The notes: generated by a model from the letters alone, not told the origin. DNA of 64,000 nt from Olsenella sp. An285 (GCF_002159625.1 NZ_NFIZ01000002.1:124001-188000), one strand, 5' to 3'. Shown: positions 44,027 through 52,669, numbered from the stretch's first letter. Program-made: numbers and translations.

Positions 44027-44201
44027 GGGAATCCTCTCGTTTTGGGCCGTCACAGTGTAGCGAATTCCCACGACCTCGAGACCGGCGCCCGCCGCGTTCG
44101 AGGAACGCGCACAATGCGCCGTTCTTCTCGTCCGTTCTTCTTGGCGTCCGTGGCGTCGCAAGAGGGGCGGCGGGGCGCCTAGATAGTTACTTGCGTGAAA
44201 T

Positions 44202-44217
44202 AGTTGCTACCGTTAAC
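44202..44217 (+). promoter_or_regulatory. 16-bp sequence shared with the MarR gene leader
   Basis: AGTTGCTACCGTTAAC here and AGTTGCTACCATTAAC at 50307-50322 differ at one base. The copies lie upstream of the PTS operon and of the marR-brnQ pair, suggesting a common operator or promoter element. Confidence 0.5.
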
Positions 44218-44225
44218 CGACGGAA

Positions 44226-44275
44226 AGTTGCCGCTGGCAACTATTTTAGTTGTCAGTTAATAGTTAACGATGACA
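44226..44275. promoter_or_regulatory. Tandem dyads upstream of the PTS operon
   Basis: AGTTGCC-GCT-GGCAACT (44226-44242) and GTTAA-TAG-TTAAC (44256-44268, with outer TGTCA/TGACA) sit 80-130 bp before the IIA start in an AT-rich island. Likely regulator sites of the operon. Confidence 0.55.
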
Positions 44276-44354
44276 ATCAATATCAGCAACGGAGGGCGCG
44301 GGTGGCGCCCGAGAAAGACCGAGGTCACGAGGTCAAGACGGAGAGGAGAACCAC

Positions 44355-44786
44355 ATGAGGTATCTGCTTCTGGTGAGCCACGGGACGTTTGCCCCCGGCC
44401 TGCACAGTGTGCTGGACATGCTGGCCGGCAAGCGCGACGACATCCTGAGCTGCAGCCTGCGCGACGGCGAGGGCGCGGACGAGTACGTGAGCGAGCTCGA
44501 GGCCACCATCGCCCCCATCACGGCGGAGGACGAGGTCATCCTGCTCGGCGACATCATCGGCGGCTCGCCCCTCACCAACGCGCTCAACACGCTCTCCGCC
44601 CGCGGTCTTCTGCCCAGGACCCGCGCCTTCGGCGGCATGAACCTACCGATGGCGCTCACCGCCGCCTTTGACCTCCAGGCCGAGGACGAGAACGCCCTCT
44701 GCGAGTCGATGGTCTCCGAGGGCCGCGCCGCCCTCGCCCAGATGGAGCTCGACCTGGGCACGGACGACGAGGACGAGGACCTCTAG
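44355..44786 (+). CDS. Mannose-family PTS EIIA
   Basis: 143-aa phosphotransferase component of the EIIA-Man fold with the phosphorylated His9 in LLVSHGTFA and the ILLGDIIGGSPLTNAL strand-turn. It accepts phosphate from HPr and gives it to EIIB. It is the first gene of IIA-IIB-IIC-IID. The ATG at 44355 follows GGAGAGGAG. The tail is very acidic. Confidence 0.93.
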   Translation: MRYLLLVSHGTFAPGLHSVLDMLAGKRDDILSCSLRDGEGADEYVSELEATIAPITAEDEVILLGDIIGGSPLTNALNTLSARGLLPRTRAFGGMNLPMALTAAFDLQAEDENALCESMVSEGRAALAQMELDLGTDDEDEDL

Positions 44787-44857
44787 GGCACGTGCGACAC
44801 GCGTCAGGAACGGCGGGAGCGCCCCGCCGCAAGGATAGAAAGAGTAGGGAGAAGAAC

Positions 44858-45355
44858 ATGGCAGTTTCGTTTGTCCGCATCGACGACCGCATGATCCACG
44901 GCCAGACCGTCACTCGCTGGGCTCTCGAGTACCCGTGCGACGGCATCATCGCCGTCAACGACGCCGCGGCGTCCAACCCCGTCCTCAAGAGCGCCTACAA
45001 GAGCGCCGCGCCGGACAAGAAGACCTTCGTGTGGACCATGGAGCACTTCAAGGAGAAGGCCCAGACCGTCCGCGACTCCAAGACCCGCTACTTCCTCATC
45101 ACCAAGAACCCGGTGGACATGGCCGAGATCCTCGTGAACTTTGGCTTCGTGCCGGACGACGTCAAGACGGTCATCGTGGGTCCCTGCAACGACCGCCCCG
45201 GCACCGTTAAGATTGGCAACAACCAGTCCATCACCCAGGAGGAGGCCGAGGCTCTCGAGGCCATCTCCAAGAAGGGCTACACCGTGGACTTCCGCCTGAT
45301 CCCCGACAAGGAGACCGGCACCTGGGACAAGTTCCGCGGTCAGTTCGGCTTCTAA
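44858..45355 (+). CDS. Mannose-family PTS EIIB
   Basis: 165-aa EIIB-Man protein with the phosphorylated His in IDDRMIHGQTVTRW (about residue 14) and the conserved TKNPVDMAEILVNFG region. It passes phosphate to the incoming sugar. GAGAAGAAC lies directly before the ATG, where a ribosome site would be (GGGAGAAGAACATG). Its TAA stop is followed at once by a 39-bp palindrome. Confidence 0.93.
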   Translation: MAVSFVRIDDRMIHGQTVTRWALEYPCDGIIAVNDAAASNPVLKSAYKSAAPDKKTFVWTMEHFKEKAQTVRDSKTRYFLITKNPVDMAEILVNFGFVPDDVKTVIVGPCNDRPGTVKIGNNQSITQEEAEALEAISKKGYTVDFRLIPDKETGTWDKFRGQFGF

Positions 45356-45394
45356 CATAACGTGACAAAGGGACAGTCCCTTTGTCACGTTATG
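45356..45394. repeat. GGGAC palindrome, copy 8, within the PTS operon
   Basis: Perfect 39-bp palindrome: arms CATAACGTGACAAAGGGAC and complement around a central A, starting at the base after the IIB stop codon. It may act as a processing or stability hairpin between IIB and IIC. Confidence 0.9.
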
Positions 45395-45489
45395 CGAGCT
45401 CGTTGCTTTCGCGGCGGCAACCCGGGAGGCCGCCGCTCCGGCAAGCAATCCGTCCCCACGGGGACACCACTCTAGGAAAGGTGGTACGT

Positions 45490-46347
45490 ATGGTAATCAA
45501 CGTGTTCCAGGCGGCGCTGCTTGGACTGTTCGCCTGCCTGGCGTCGATGCCGGGCCTCGGCGGCACGTCCATCGGCAACTACACGCTCGGACGCCCGCTC
45601 GTCGCCGGCCTGATCGTCGGCCTCATCCTGGGCGACATGGCCCTCGGCATCATCGTGGGCATGGCCATCCAGGTCGTCTACATCGCGCTCGTCACCCCCG
45701 GCGGCACCGTCTCCGCCGACGTCCGCGCCGCGTGCTACATCGGCATCCCCCTGGCCATGATGGCCGTCAAGGCCCAGGGCCTCGACCCCAACAGCGCCGA
45801 CGCCGCGGCCCTCGCCACGACCCTCGGCGCCACCTGCGGCACCCTCGGCGCCATCCTCTTCTACGGCACCGCCACCATCAACCTCGCCTGGCAGGGCATG
45901 GGCTGGAAGTGGCTCGAGAAGGGTGACACCCACAAGCTCTACCTCGTGGACATGGTCCTTCCCTGGATCTCCCACATCGTCTGCTCCTTCATCCCCACGT
46001 TCGTGATCGTCTACTTTGGCCAGGACATGGTCACGTTCATCATGAACAGCCTGCCGATGGACGGCCTGCCCATGAAGACGCTGTTCGCGCTCGGCTCGCT
46101 TCTGCCCTGCGTCGGTATCGCCATCCTGCTCAAGCAGGTCATCGCCAAGCCCACCGACTTCCTGACCTTCTTCTTCGGCTTCACGCTCGCCGCGGTCATG
46201 GGCTGCAACCTCATCGCCTGCTCCGCCATCGCGTGCTTCTTCGCGCTCATCAACTTCCAGATCTCCACGCTCAAGAACCGTCCCGTGGTCGCCGCCGCCT
46301 CCGGTGAGCTCACCTCGGCCGACGACGAGGAAGAGGAGGACATCTAA
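45490..46347 (+). CDS. Mannose-family PTS EIIC
   Basis: 285-aa membrane permease of the EIIC-Man/Sor family with about eight helices and the conserved PGGTVSADVRAACYIGIPLAMM segment. It forms the sugar channel with EIID. The ATG at 45490 follows AAAGGTGG. Its stop overlaps the IID start (TAATG). Confidence 0.92.
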   Translation: MVINVFQAALLGLFACLASMPGLGGTSIGNYTLGRPLVAGLIVGLILGDMALGIIVGMAIQVVYIALVTPGGTVSADVRAACYIGIPLAMMAVKAQGLDPNSADAAALATTLGATCGTLGAILFYGTATINLAWQGMGWKWLEKGDTHKLYLVDMVLPWISHIVCSFIPTFVIVYFGQDMVTFIMNSLPMDGLPMKTLFALGSLLPCVGIAILLKQVIAKPTDFLTFFFGFTLAAVMGCNLIACSAIACFFALINFQISTLKNRPVVAAASGELTSADDEEEEDI

Positions 46348-47195
46348 TGGCTGACACCACCGCCAAGGGAGGCAGGAAGGTCTCCAAGAAGGCCCTCGCC
46401 AAGTCCTTCCACAACTGGTACTACGGCAACCTCACCTGCTTCTCGCAGGAGCACATGCAGACCTTCGGCTACCTGGTCTCGATGCTCCCCATCGTCGAGG
46501 ACCTCTACGACAAGAAGGAGGACCAGCAGAAGGCCCTCACCACCTACTCCGCGTTCTTCAACACCGAGCCCCAGATCGGCTCCATGATCGTGGGCGTCAC
46601 GGTTGGCCTCGAGGAGGCCCGTGCCAACGGCGAGGCCATCGACGACGAGACCATCAACGGCATCCGCGCCGGCCTCATGGGCCCGCTCGCCGGCATCGGC
46701 GACTCCCTCATCGTGGGCACGCTCATCCCCATCCTCCTGGGCATCGCCATGGGCCTCTCCGAGGGCGGCAGCCCGCTCGGCGCCATCTTCTACATCGTGG
46801 TGTGGAACCTGCTCGCCTACTTTGGCATGCGCCTGGCGTACTACCGCGGCTACGACCTCGGCGGCGCCGCGGTCGAGGCGCTCGTGGGCCCCAACGCCAC
46901 CGCGCTTCGCGACGCCATCGTGATGGTGGGCACCATGGTCATCGGCGCCGTGGCCGCCACCTGGGTCTCCATCTCCACGTCGCTCCAGCTCCCCGGCGGC
47001 GGCACGCTCCAGGGCACGCTCGACGGCATCTACCCCAAGCTCCTGCCCCTGGGCTTCACCATCCTCTGCTGGTGGCTCATGACCAAGAAGAAGGTCAGCC
47101 CCATCGTCACGATGCTGATCCTGCTGGTCATCGCCTTCGTCGGCGCAGCCGTGGGCTTCTTCGGAGCCGCCACGATCGCCGCGCCCACCGCGTAG
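46347..47195 (+). CDS. Mannose-family PTS EIID
   Basis: 282-aa EIID-Man subunit with FHNWYYGNLTCFSQEHMQTFGYLVSMLP and the conserved AGIGDSLIVGTLIPILLGIAMGL. It pairs with EIIC. Translation is coupled by the one-base overlap with IIC. Downstream of it lies mannose-6-phosphate isomerase, which supports mannose as substrate. Confidence 0.93.
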   Translation: MADTTAKGGRKVSKKALAKSFHNWYYGNLTCFSQEHMQTFGYLVSMLPIVEDLYDKKEDQQKALTTYSAFFNTEPQIGSMIVGVTVGLEEARANGEAIDDETINGIRAGLMGPLAGIGDSLIVGTLIPILLGIAMGLSEGGSPLGAIFYIVVWNLLAYFGMRLAYYRGYDLGGAAVEALVGPNATALRDAIVMVGTMVIGAVAATWVSISTSLQLPGGGTLQGTLDGIYPKLLPLGFTILCWWLMTKKKVSPIVTMLILLVIAFVGAAVGFFGAATIAAPTA

Positions 47196-47292
47196 CCTCA
47201 CCGTACCGCTGATTCACGCATACCTCCTTCTCGCCCGGGCCGCAACTCCCCTTGCACGGCCCGGGCGTCCCGCTAGAGAGAGGAGCGCCCGC

Positions 47293-47634
47293 ATGGCACT
47301 CGACACCTCCAACTGGACTCGCGAGGACCTCGTCCGCGAGGCCAAGCTCCAGACCGACGCCATCCAGCGCCTCAACGTCTGGCTGCGCCTGGGCTACTCG
47401 CTCGTGGCCGCCGGCTTCATCGTGGGCTACTGGGGCTTCTACGGCGGGGGAGGGACGGGCTTCGGCGTGCTGGGCGTCGCCGTGCTGGTGCTCGGAGCCG
47501 CCCTTGCCGTGGTGCTCAAGGTGGGCACCACAAACGCCAAGAGAAACGTCCGCGCGATCCTCGACGCCGCGGGGGTGGACCTGGACGCGCGGGGCAAGAA
47601 GGGCGAGCGTGCCGAGAAGAACGGGCGGGGGTGA
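47293..47634 (+). CDS. Small membrane protein of unknown function
   Basis: 113-aa protein with two hydrophobic helices (about 35-52 and 57-76) and a charged C-terminus ending in AEKNGRG, where the Glu-Lys-Asn is encoded by GAGAAGAAC. The N-terminal ALDTSNWTREDLVREAKLQTDAIQRL looks like an amphipathic helix. No family is recognised. It lies between the PTS genes and the isomerase with 9 bp to the latter, so it is probably part of the operon. Confidence 0.65.
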   Translation: MALDTSNWTREDLVREAKLQTDAIQRLNVWLRLGYSLVAAGFIVGYWGFYGGGGTGFGVLGVAVLVLGAALAVVLKVGTTNAKRNVRAILDAAGVDLDARGKKGERAEKNGRG

Positions 47635-47643
47635 CGCCTCCCC

Positions 47644-49398
47644 ATGGGCTCGTACGATCGCTTCCCCACCGTTCCCGTTCCTGGGCACGAGGCTCTTCTT
47701 GGCTATAGCGCCCTGCTGGCAGCGCTGGCCCGCCGCGTGGACGAGCTCCGTGCGGCGGGCCCGTCGCGCGTCGTTCTCACGTGCGAGTGCTATCCGGGCG
47801 TGCGGGAGGACGAGCTGCTGGGTGCCCTGCGCGAGCTGAGACCGGACGTTCTTCTCGCCACGCGGGAGCTCTTTCCCGCGCCCGCGGAGCTCACGCGCCG
47901 CATGGCGCCCTTCCTCACGGACGACCGCGTCTTCGGGCGGATGTGCTTCGGCGAGCTCGAGGACTTCATGGACGCCGACGCTCTTGCCGCCGCTCGCGAG
48001 CAGGTGGCGCGTGCCGAGGGGCTCGTGGTGGTCTGCGGCTTTGGCGCGACGCTCGTTCACCCGGGCGACGCGCTCGTCTACGCGGACGTGACGCGCTGGG
48101 AGATCCAGCTGCGCTACCGTGCCGGCATGCCCAACTACGGCTGCGACAACACGAGTGATGACGTCCTGCGCAAGGTCAAGCGCGGCTACTTCGTGGAGTG
48201 GCGCCTGGCGGACCGCGTGAAGGCCCGCGTGCTGCCCCGGGCGGACCTCGTGGTGGACACCGTGGAGGCGGGTGCGCCCCGCGCCGTCACGGGGGAGGCG
48301 CTCCAGGACGCGTTGGACGTTGCTGCGAGCCGCCCCTTCCGCACGGTTCCGTACTTCGACCCCGGCGTGTGGGGCGGCCAGTGGATGCGCGAGCGCTTTG
48401 ACCTGCCCGGCGGCACGCCCAACTACGCCTGGTCCTTCGACGGCGTGCCCGAGGAGAACGCGCTCGCCCTGGCCTTTGGCAACGCCGTGGTGCGCGTGCC
48501 GGCGACAGACCTCGTGCTCCTGCGTCCGCGGCCGCTCCTGGGCGAGGGCGTCTACGCGCGCTACGGGGCGGAGTTCCCCATCCGCTTTGACCTCCTGGAC
48601 ACCATGGGCGGGCAGAACCTCTCGCTGCAGGTGCACCCCACCACGGACTACATCCGGCGCGCATTTGGCATGGCCTACACGCAGGACGAGAGCTACTACA
48701 TCCTGGACGCGGGAGAGGACGCGTGCGTCTACCTGGGGCTTCGCGAGGGCGTGGACACCAGTGAGATGATGGGCGCCCTGGAGGAGGCCAATGCGGGAGG
48801 CGCCCCCTTCGATGCCGAGCGCTACGTGAACCGCATCTCCGCCCGCCGCCACGACCACTTTCTCATTCCCGCGGGGACGGTCCACTGCTCCGGTGCCAAC
48901 ACGATGGTCCTGGAGATCAGCGCCACTCCCTACATCTTCACGTTCAAGCTCTGGGACTGGGGGCGCACGGGCCTGGACGGTCGGCCGCGCCCGGTGCACC
49001 TGACACACGGCCGCGAGGTCATCCGGTGGGACCGCACCACGGGGTGGGTCGAGAAGAACCTCGTGGACCAGGCGGCGGACGTCGACGAGCCCTGCGGTGC
49101 GGCGCGGGTGGAGCGCACCGGGCTCCACGCGCTGGAGCCGCTGGAGACCAGGCGCTACACGGTGGGGCCCGGCGGGCGCGCCCTTCTCGACACAGCGGGC
49201 ACCGTCAACGTGTTCAACCTGGTGGAGGGCGAGGAGGTTCTCGTGGAGAGCCCCGAGGGCGCCTTCGAGCCGATGAGGGTGCACTACGCGGAGACGTTCG
49301 TGGTCCCGGCGGCGACGGGCGCCTTCGCGATAAGAAACGACGGACGATCGACTGCGATGCTGATGCGCGCGCACGTGCGCGGTACGGAGGAGAGATGA
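47644..49398 (+). CDS. manA: Class I mannose-6-phosphate isomerase with N-terminal domain
   Basis: 584-aa protein. The C-terminal two thirds (about 235-584) are a cupin isomerase with the zinc-ligand segments NLSLQVHPTTDY and HDHFLIPAGTVHCSGANTMVLEIS. It interconverts mannose-6-phosphate and fructose-6-phosphate, feeding sugar from the PTS into glycolysis. The N-terminal 230 residues form an extra alpha/beta domain (VVLTCECYPGVREDELLGAL ... FGATLVHPGDALVYADVTRWEIQLRYR) that looks like a nucleoside-kinase-like fold without a P-loop. Longer class I isomerases of this type occur in Gram-positives. Its role is unclear. The stop overlaps the next start. Confidence 0.85.
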   Translation: MGSYDRFPTVPVPGHEALLGYSALLAALARRVDELRAAGPSRVVLTCECYPGVREDELLGALRELRPDVLLATRELFPAPAELTRRMAPFLTDDRVFGRMCFGELEDFMDADALAAAREQVARAEGLVVVCGFGATLVHPGDALVYADVTRWEIQLRYRAGMPNYGCDNTSDDVLRKVKRGYFVEWRLADRVKARVLPRADLVVDTVEAGAPRAVTGEALQDALDVAASRPFRTVPYFDPGVWGGQWMRERFDLPGGTPNYAWSFDGVPEENALALAFGNAVVRVPATDLVLLRPRPLLGEGVYARYGAEFPIRFDLLDTMGGQNLSLQVHPTTDYIRRAFGMAYTQDESYYILDAGEDACVYLGLREGVDTSEMMGALEEANAGGAPFDAERYVNRISARRHDHFLIPAGTVHCSGANTMVLEISATPYIFTFKLWDWGRTGLDGRPRPVHLTHGREVIRWDRTTGWVEKNLVDQAADVDEPCGAARVERTGLHALEPLETRRYTVGPGGRALLDTAGTVNVFNLVEGEEVLVESPEGAFEPMRVHYAETFVVPAATGAFAIRNDGRSTAMLMRAHVRGTEER

Positions 49399-50240
49399 TG
49401 GCTGACGCGCTTTGCGGGGCGCCGGATGACGGAGCCCTGCCCTCGGTGGTGTTCTCGGACGTTGACGGGACCGTCCTCAACGCGGCGCATCGGGTGAGCC
49501 CGCGGACCGCCGCGGCGGCGCGCGAGCTCGCTGCGCGCGGCGTGCCGCTCGTGCTGGTCTCCGCCCGCATGCCGGAGGCGCTGGAGGAGATACGGCGTGA
49601 GCTGGGGTGCTCCGGTCCCACGGTGTGCTACAGCGGGGCCTACGTCATCGATGCCGCCGGCGAGGAGCTTCTGAGCAGGCCCATAGCGCTCGGGTGCGCG
49701 CTCGAGGTCCGTGACCACGTTGCCTGCGAGTTTCCCGAGCTCTGCTGCATGGCGTATGGCTACCACACATGGGTGACGACGGACCGCCGTGACCCGCGCG
49801 TGGCGCGCGAGGAGCGGATCGTGGGCGTGGAGTCCGTCGAGGGGGCGCTCGAGGAGCACTTCTCGGAGCGCGGGCTCCACAAGTTCCTGCTCGTGGGCGA
49901 GCCCGATGCCATCGAGCGCGCGGAGCGCGAGGTGGGTCGCGCCTTCCCAGGGCTCTCCGTGGTGCGCTCCTCGCCCATCCTCTGCGAGGTCATGGACGGT
50001 CGCGTGAGCAAGACGGAGGGCATAGGCGTCGTGTGCGAGCGCCTGGGGACGTCTCTGGAGGACGCCGTGGCGTTTGGCGACGGCCGCAACGACATCGACA
50101 TGCTGCGCGCCGTCCCGCGGAGCTGGGCGATGGCGAACGCGCCGGCGGAGGTGCGCGCGGCGGCGGCGTACGTGACCGCGCTCGACAACGATCACGACGG
50201 CCTGGCCGAGACGGTGCTCGCGCTCCTGGGCGTCGCCTGA
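49395..50240 (+). CDS. HAD-IIB (Cof-type) phosphatase
   Basis: 281-aa phosphatase with FSDVDGTVL (catalytic Asp pair), Ser in LVSARM, the conserved Lys in SKTEGIGVVCERLG and the closing GDGRNDIDML. Cof-type enzymes act on sugar phosphates and related metabolites. It overlaps the isomerase gene by 4 bp (ATGA), so it is coexpressed and may prevent sugar-phosphate stress. The ATG at 49395 or 49398 both fit the GGAGGAG site. Confidence 0.88.
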   Translation: MMADALCGAPDDGALPSVVFSDVDGTVLNAAHRVSPRTAAAARELAARGVPLVLVSARMPEALEEIRRELGCSGPTVCYSGAYVIDAAGEELLSRPIALGCALEVRDHVACEFPELCCMAYGYHTWVTTDRRDPRVAREERIVGVESVEGALEEHFSERGLHKFLLVGEPDAIERAEREVGRAFPGLSVVRSSPILCEVMDGRVSKTEGIGVVCERLGTSLEDAVAFGDGRNDIDMLRAVPRSWAMANAPAEVRAAAAYVTALDNDHDGLAETVLALLGVA

Positions 50241-50306
50241 TCTTGCGCGCCGGGCGTTCTTCTCGTTACTTCTTGGGGGGTGTCATCTCATGCAAACTCT
50301 GGAGAA

Positions 50307-50322
50307 AGTTGCTACCATTAAC
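50307..50322 (+). promoter_or_regulatory. 16-bp sequence shared with the PTS leader
   Basis: AGTTGCTACCATTAAC, flanked by AAGTT and AACTT that extend it into a partial dyad. It lies 64 bp before the MarR start, where autoregulation would be expected. Confidence 0.5.
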
Positions 50323-50385
50323 GAACTTCAGTTTGATGGGACGGCGGGCTCGGGGTGCTCGCTGGAAGGGACGAGTAGCGCGAGG

Positions 50386-50835
50386 ATGGACTACGAGGAC
50401 GCAGCCAAGAAGCTCATCATGTACTCCCGTGGTGTTGCCAAGGGCTCCGTCGGCACTGCGTACGGCATGTCGATGGGGGAGGACCCGGTGCTCGAGTACC
50501 TGTCTCGCCAGGAGAGCGGGATGAACCCCTCCGAGCTGGCCGACGCGCTGGGCTACACGCGCCCGCGCATGACGCGCATCCTGGACTCGCTGGAGAACAA
50601 GGGCTTCGTCGTGCGCGAGCCGGACGCCAACGACCGGCGCCGCGTGATCGTTCGCTGCACCGAGGCAGGCAGGGAGCACGCCCACGACCACAGCTCCGGC
50701 GGCGTGTCCAACCTCGCCAAGACGCTGAGCGGCATGGGCGAGCACGACGTCCGCGAGCTTCTGCGCGCGCTCGAGACCGCGTACAGCATCACCTACAACA
50801 AGGACAACATCCTGGGCGGTCGTGACCAGAAGTGA
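50386..50835 (+). CDS. MarR-family transcriptional regulator
   Basis: 149-aa winged-helix regulator: helices around YLSRQESGMNPSELADALGYTRPRMTRILDSLENKGFV, wing PDANDRRRVIVRCTEAGR. MarR proteins usually repress their own and adjacent genes. The ATG at 50386 is preferred to one at 50290, because the upstream extension would translate a likely operator. It overlaps brnQ by 4 bp (GTGA), so it probably controls branched-chain amino acid uptake. The shared 16-bp sequence suggests it may also reach the PTS operon. Confidence 0.85.
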   Translation: MDYEDAAKKLIMYSRGVAKGSVGTAYGMSMGEDPVLEYLSRQESGMNPSELADALGYTRPRMTRILDSLENKGFVVREPDANDRRRVIVRCTEAGREHAHDHSSGGVSNLAKTLSGMGEHDVRELLRALETAYSITYNKDNILGGRDQK

Positions 50836-52172
50836 CGGGGAGCCCTGAGCAGGAGAGTTTCGACCGGGCGGGCGGTGTTCGCCTTTCGCCGCGGCAGAGC
50901 CTGCTCGTGGGCGCCACGCTCTTCTCGATGTTCTTTGGCGCGGGCAACCTCATTCTGCCGCCGCTCCTGGGCGCCCGGGCGGGCGAGCTCGCGGTGCCGG
51001 CGCTCGTGGGCTTTCTCGTGTCCGCCATCGGCCTGCCGGTGCTGGGAATCGTCTCCGTGGCTCTTGCGGGGGACCTCCCGCGCCTCGCGGGACGCGTGGG
51101 CGCCCGCTTTGCGCTGGCGTTCACGGTGCTCGTCTACCTCTCCATAGGCCCCTGCCTCGCGATTCCCCGCACGGCGTCCACCTCCTTCGAGATGCTGGCG
51201 CCGCTTTTGCCCGAGGGGGTGCCGCTGGGCGCGGCCTCGGTCGTCTTCTCCGTGGCGTTCTTCGCCGTGGCGCTGGGGCTCGCCATGCGGCCCAACCGGC
51301 TCACGCAGGTGCTCGGGCGCGTGTGCGCGCCGGCGCTGATTGCGCTCATCGTCGTGGTGGTGGGGTCCTCGCTCGTGGCTCCGCTCGGCGGCGCGCAGCC
51401 TGCCATGGCTCCCTACGACGCGGAGCCCCTCGTGAACGGGTTTCTGGACGGCTACCAGACCATGGACCTCCTCGCCGCGCTCAACTTTGGCATCGTCATC
51501 GCGCTCAACATCCGCGACATGGGCGTGGGGCGCCCCGGTGCCGTGGCCCTCGAGATCTCGCGCGCGGGCGTGGTTGCCGGCGTCCTCATGCTGCTCATCT
51601 ACTGCGGCCTTGGCTACGTGGGCGTGGTCACGCTCGCCGCGGCCCCGGGGGCGGAGAACGGGGCGCAGCTCCTCACCGCCGCCGCGACCGGCCACTTTGG
51701 CGTGGCGGGAGCGGCCATCGTGGCCGCCATCTTCTTCATCGCCTGCCTCAACGTGTGCACGGGGCTCATCAGCTGCTGCGCCACCTACTTCTCGGAGACC
51801 TTCCCACGCCTGGGCTACTGCGCGTGGGCCGTCGCCTTTGCCGTATTTGCGTGCGCGGTCTCCAACCTGGGACTCACCGCGATCCTCGCGTTCTCCGTGC
51901 CGCTGCTCTCCGCGCTCTACCCCGTGGCCATCGTGCTGGTGGCGATGGGGCTCCTGCACCGCGCGTGCGACCGCGTGCCCAGCGTGTGGCGCTGGGTCGT
52001 CGCGGTGACGGCCGTGGTGGGCGTGGCTACGGCGGCGCGCGACGCGCTGGCGCCGGGCGCGTGGCTGCCAATCGACGTGCTGCCCCTTGCGGACCTGGGC
52101 CTAGCCTGGGTCGTTCCGGCGGTGCTGGCAGCGGTGGCTGCGGCTGCGTGGGACGTGGCGCGGACTCGCTGA
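50832..52172 (+). CDS. brnQ: Branched-chain amino acid:cation symporter
   Basis: 446-aa membrane carrier of the LIVCS family with about 12 helices and the typical N-terminal TLFSMFFGAGNLILPPLLG and GPCLAIPRTASTSFEM. It takes up leucine, isoleucine and valine with Na+ or H+. The GTG overlaps the marR stop. A 496-bp gap follows before pcrA. Confidence 0.92.
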   Translation: MTGSPEQESFDRAGGVRLSPRQSLLVGATLFSMFFGAGNLILPPLLGARAGELAVPALVGFLVSAIGLPVLGIVSVALAGDLPRLAGRVGARFALAFTVLVYLSIGPCLAIPRTASTSFEMLAPLLPEGVPLGAASVVFSVAFFAVALGLAMRPNRLTQVLGRVCAPALIALIVVVVGSSLVAPLGGAQPAMAPYDAEPLVNGFLDGYQTMDLLAALNFGIVIALNIRDMGVGRPGAVALEISRAGVVAGVLMLLIYCGLGYVGVVTLAAAPGAENGAQLLTAAATGHFGVAGAAIVAAIFFIACLNVCTGLISCCATYFSETFPRLGYCAWAVAFAVFACAVSNLGLTAILAFSVPLLSALYPVAIVLVAMGLLHRACDRVPSVWRWVVAVTAVVGVATAARDALAPGAWLPIDVLPLADLGLAWVVPAVLAAVAAAAWDVARTR

Positions 52173-52301
52173 GTGTCAGCAGCGTTCGTGGCGTTGCCAG
52201 GAGAGCCTGCGATGAGGCGCTTGGAACTCCGGCTTGCTTCCGGATCAGTGCCAGCCACGATTTGCTGCACATAACGCGTTCGGGTCGGTAAGTGCGCTCT
52301 T

Positions 52302-52500
52302 CGCCTGCAAAATCGGCCTTCGGGTCAGTGGAAAAGCGGTCAAATCCGTCGACTTCGGTAATATCGATTAAAATAATGATGTGCTCAACTGGGGATTCCT
52401 GTTTTGGGCGCCCGAGATTACGAGAAAACCACTGACCCGAAGGCGACTTTTGCAGCCGAGCGCTTTGTTTGCTGACCCGAAGGGCGATTTTGCAGGCGAT
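52302..52500. repeat. CTGCAAAATCG / CTTCGGGTCAG repeats
   Basis: Three copies of about 30 bp with consensus CGCCTGCAAAATCGSCCTTC followed by GGGTCAG lie at 52302-52328 (forward), 52432-52456 and 52471-52500 (both reverse). The first two copies and their flanks form an imperfect inverted repeat around an AT-rich centre (52345-52385). The flanking part of the gap before pcrA holds a stem TCCGG-n7-CCGGA (52233 region) and a GTTACACT -10-like box at 52625. Confidence 0.6.
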
Positions 52501-52669
52501 GCGGGGACGCGGGCGGGTTACGACTGCTGCCACGCGATTGCCGTATGCGGTGGGGGCCTCGAGCCCATCTTCGTGCTGCCGCGTGTGGGTTTCTCCATAT
52601 CCGACAATCTTGTCCGGTCGTGCCGTTACACTCGTAGGGCAAGAAAAACGGCGAGAGGAACCACGCAGC

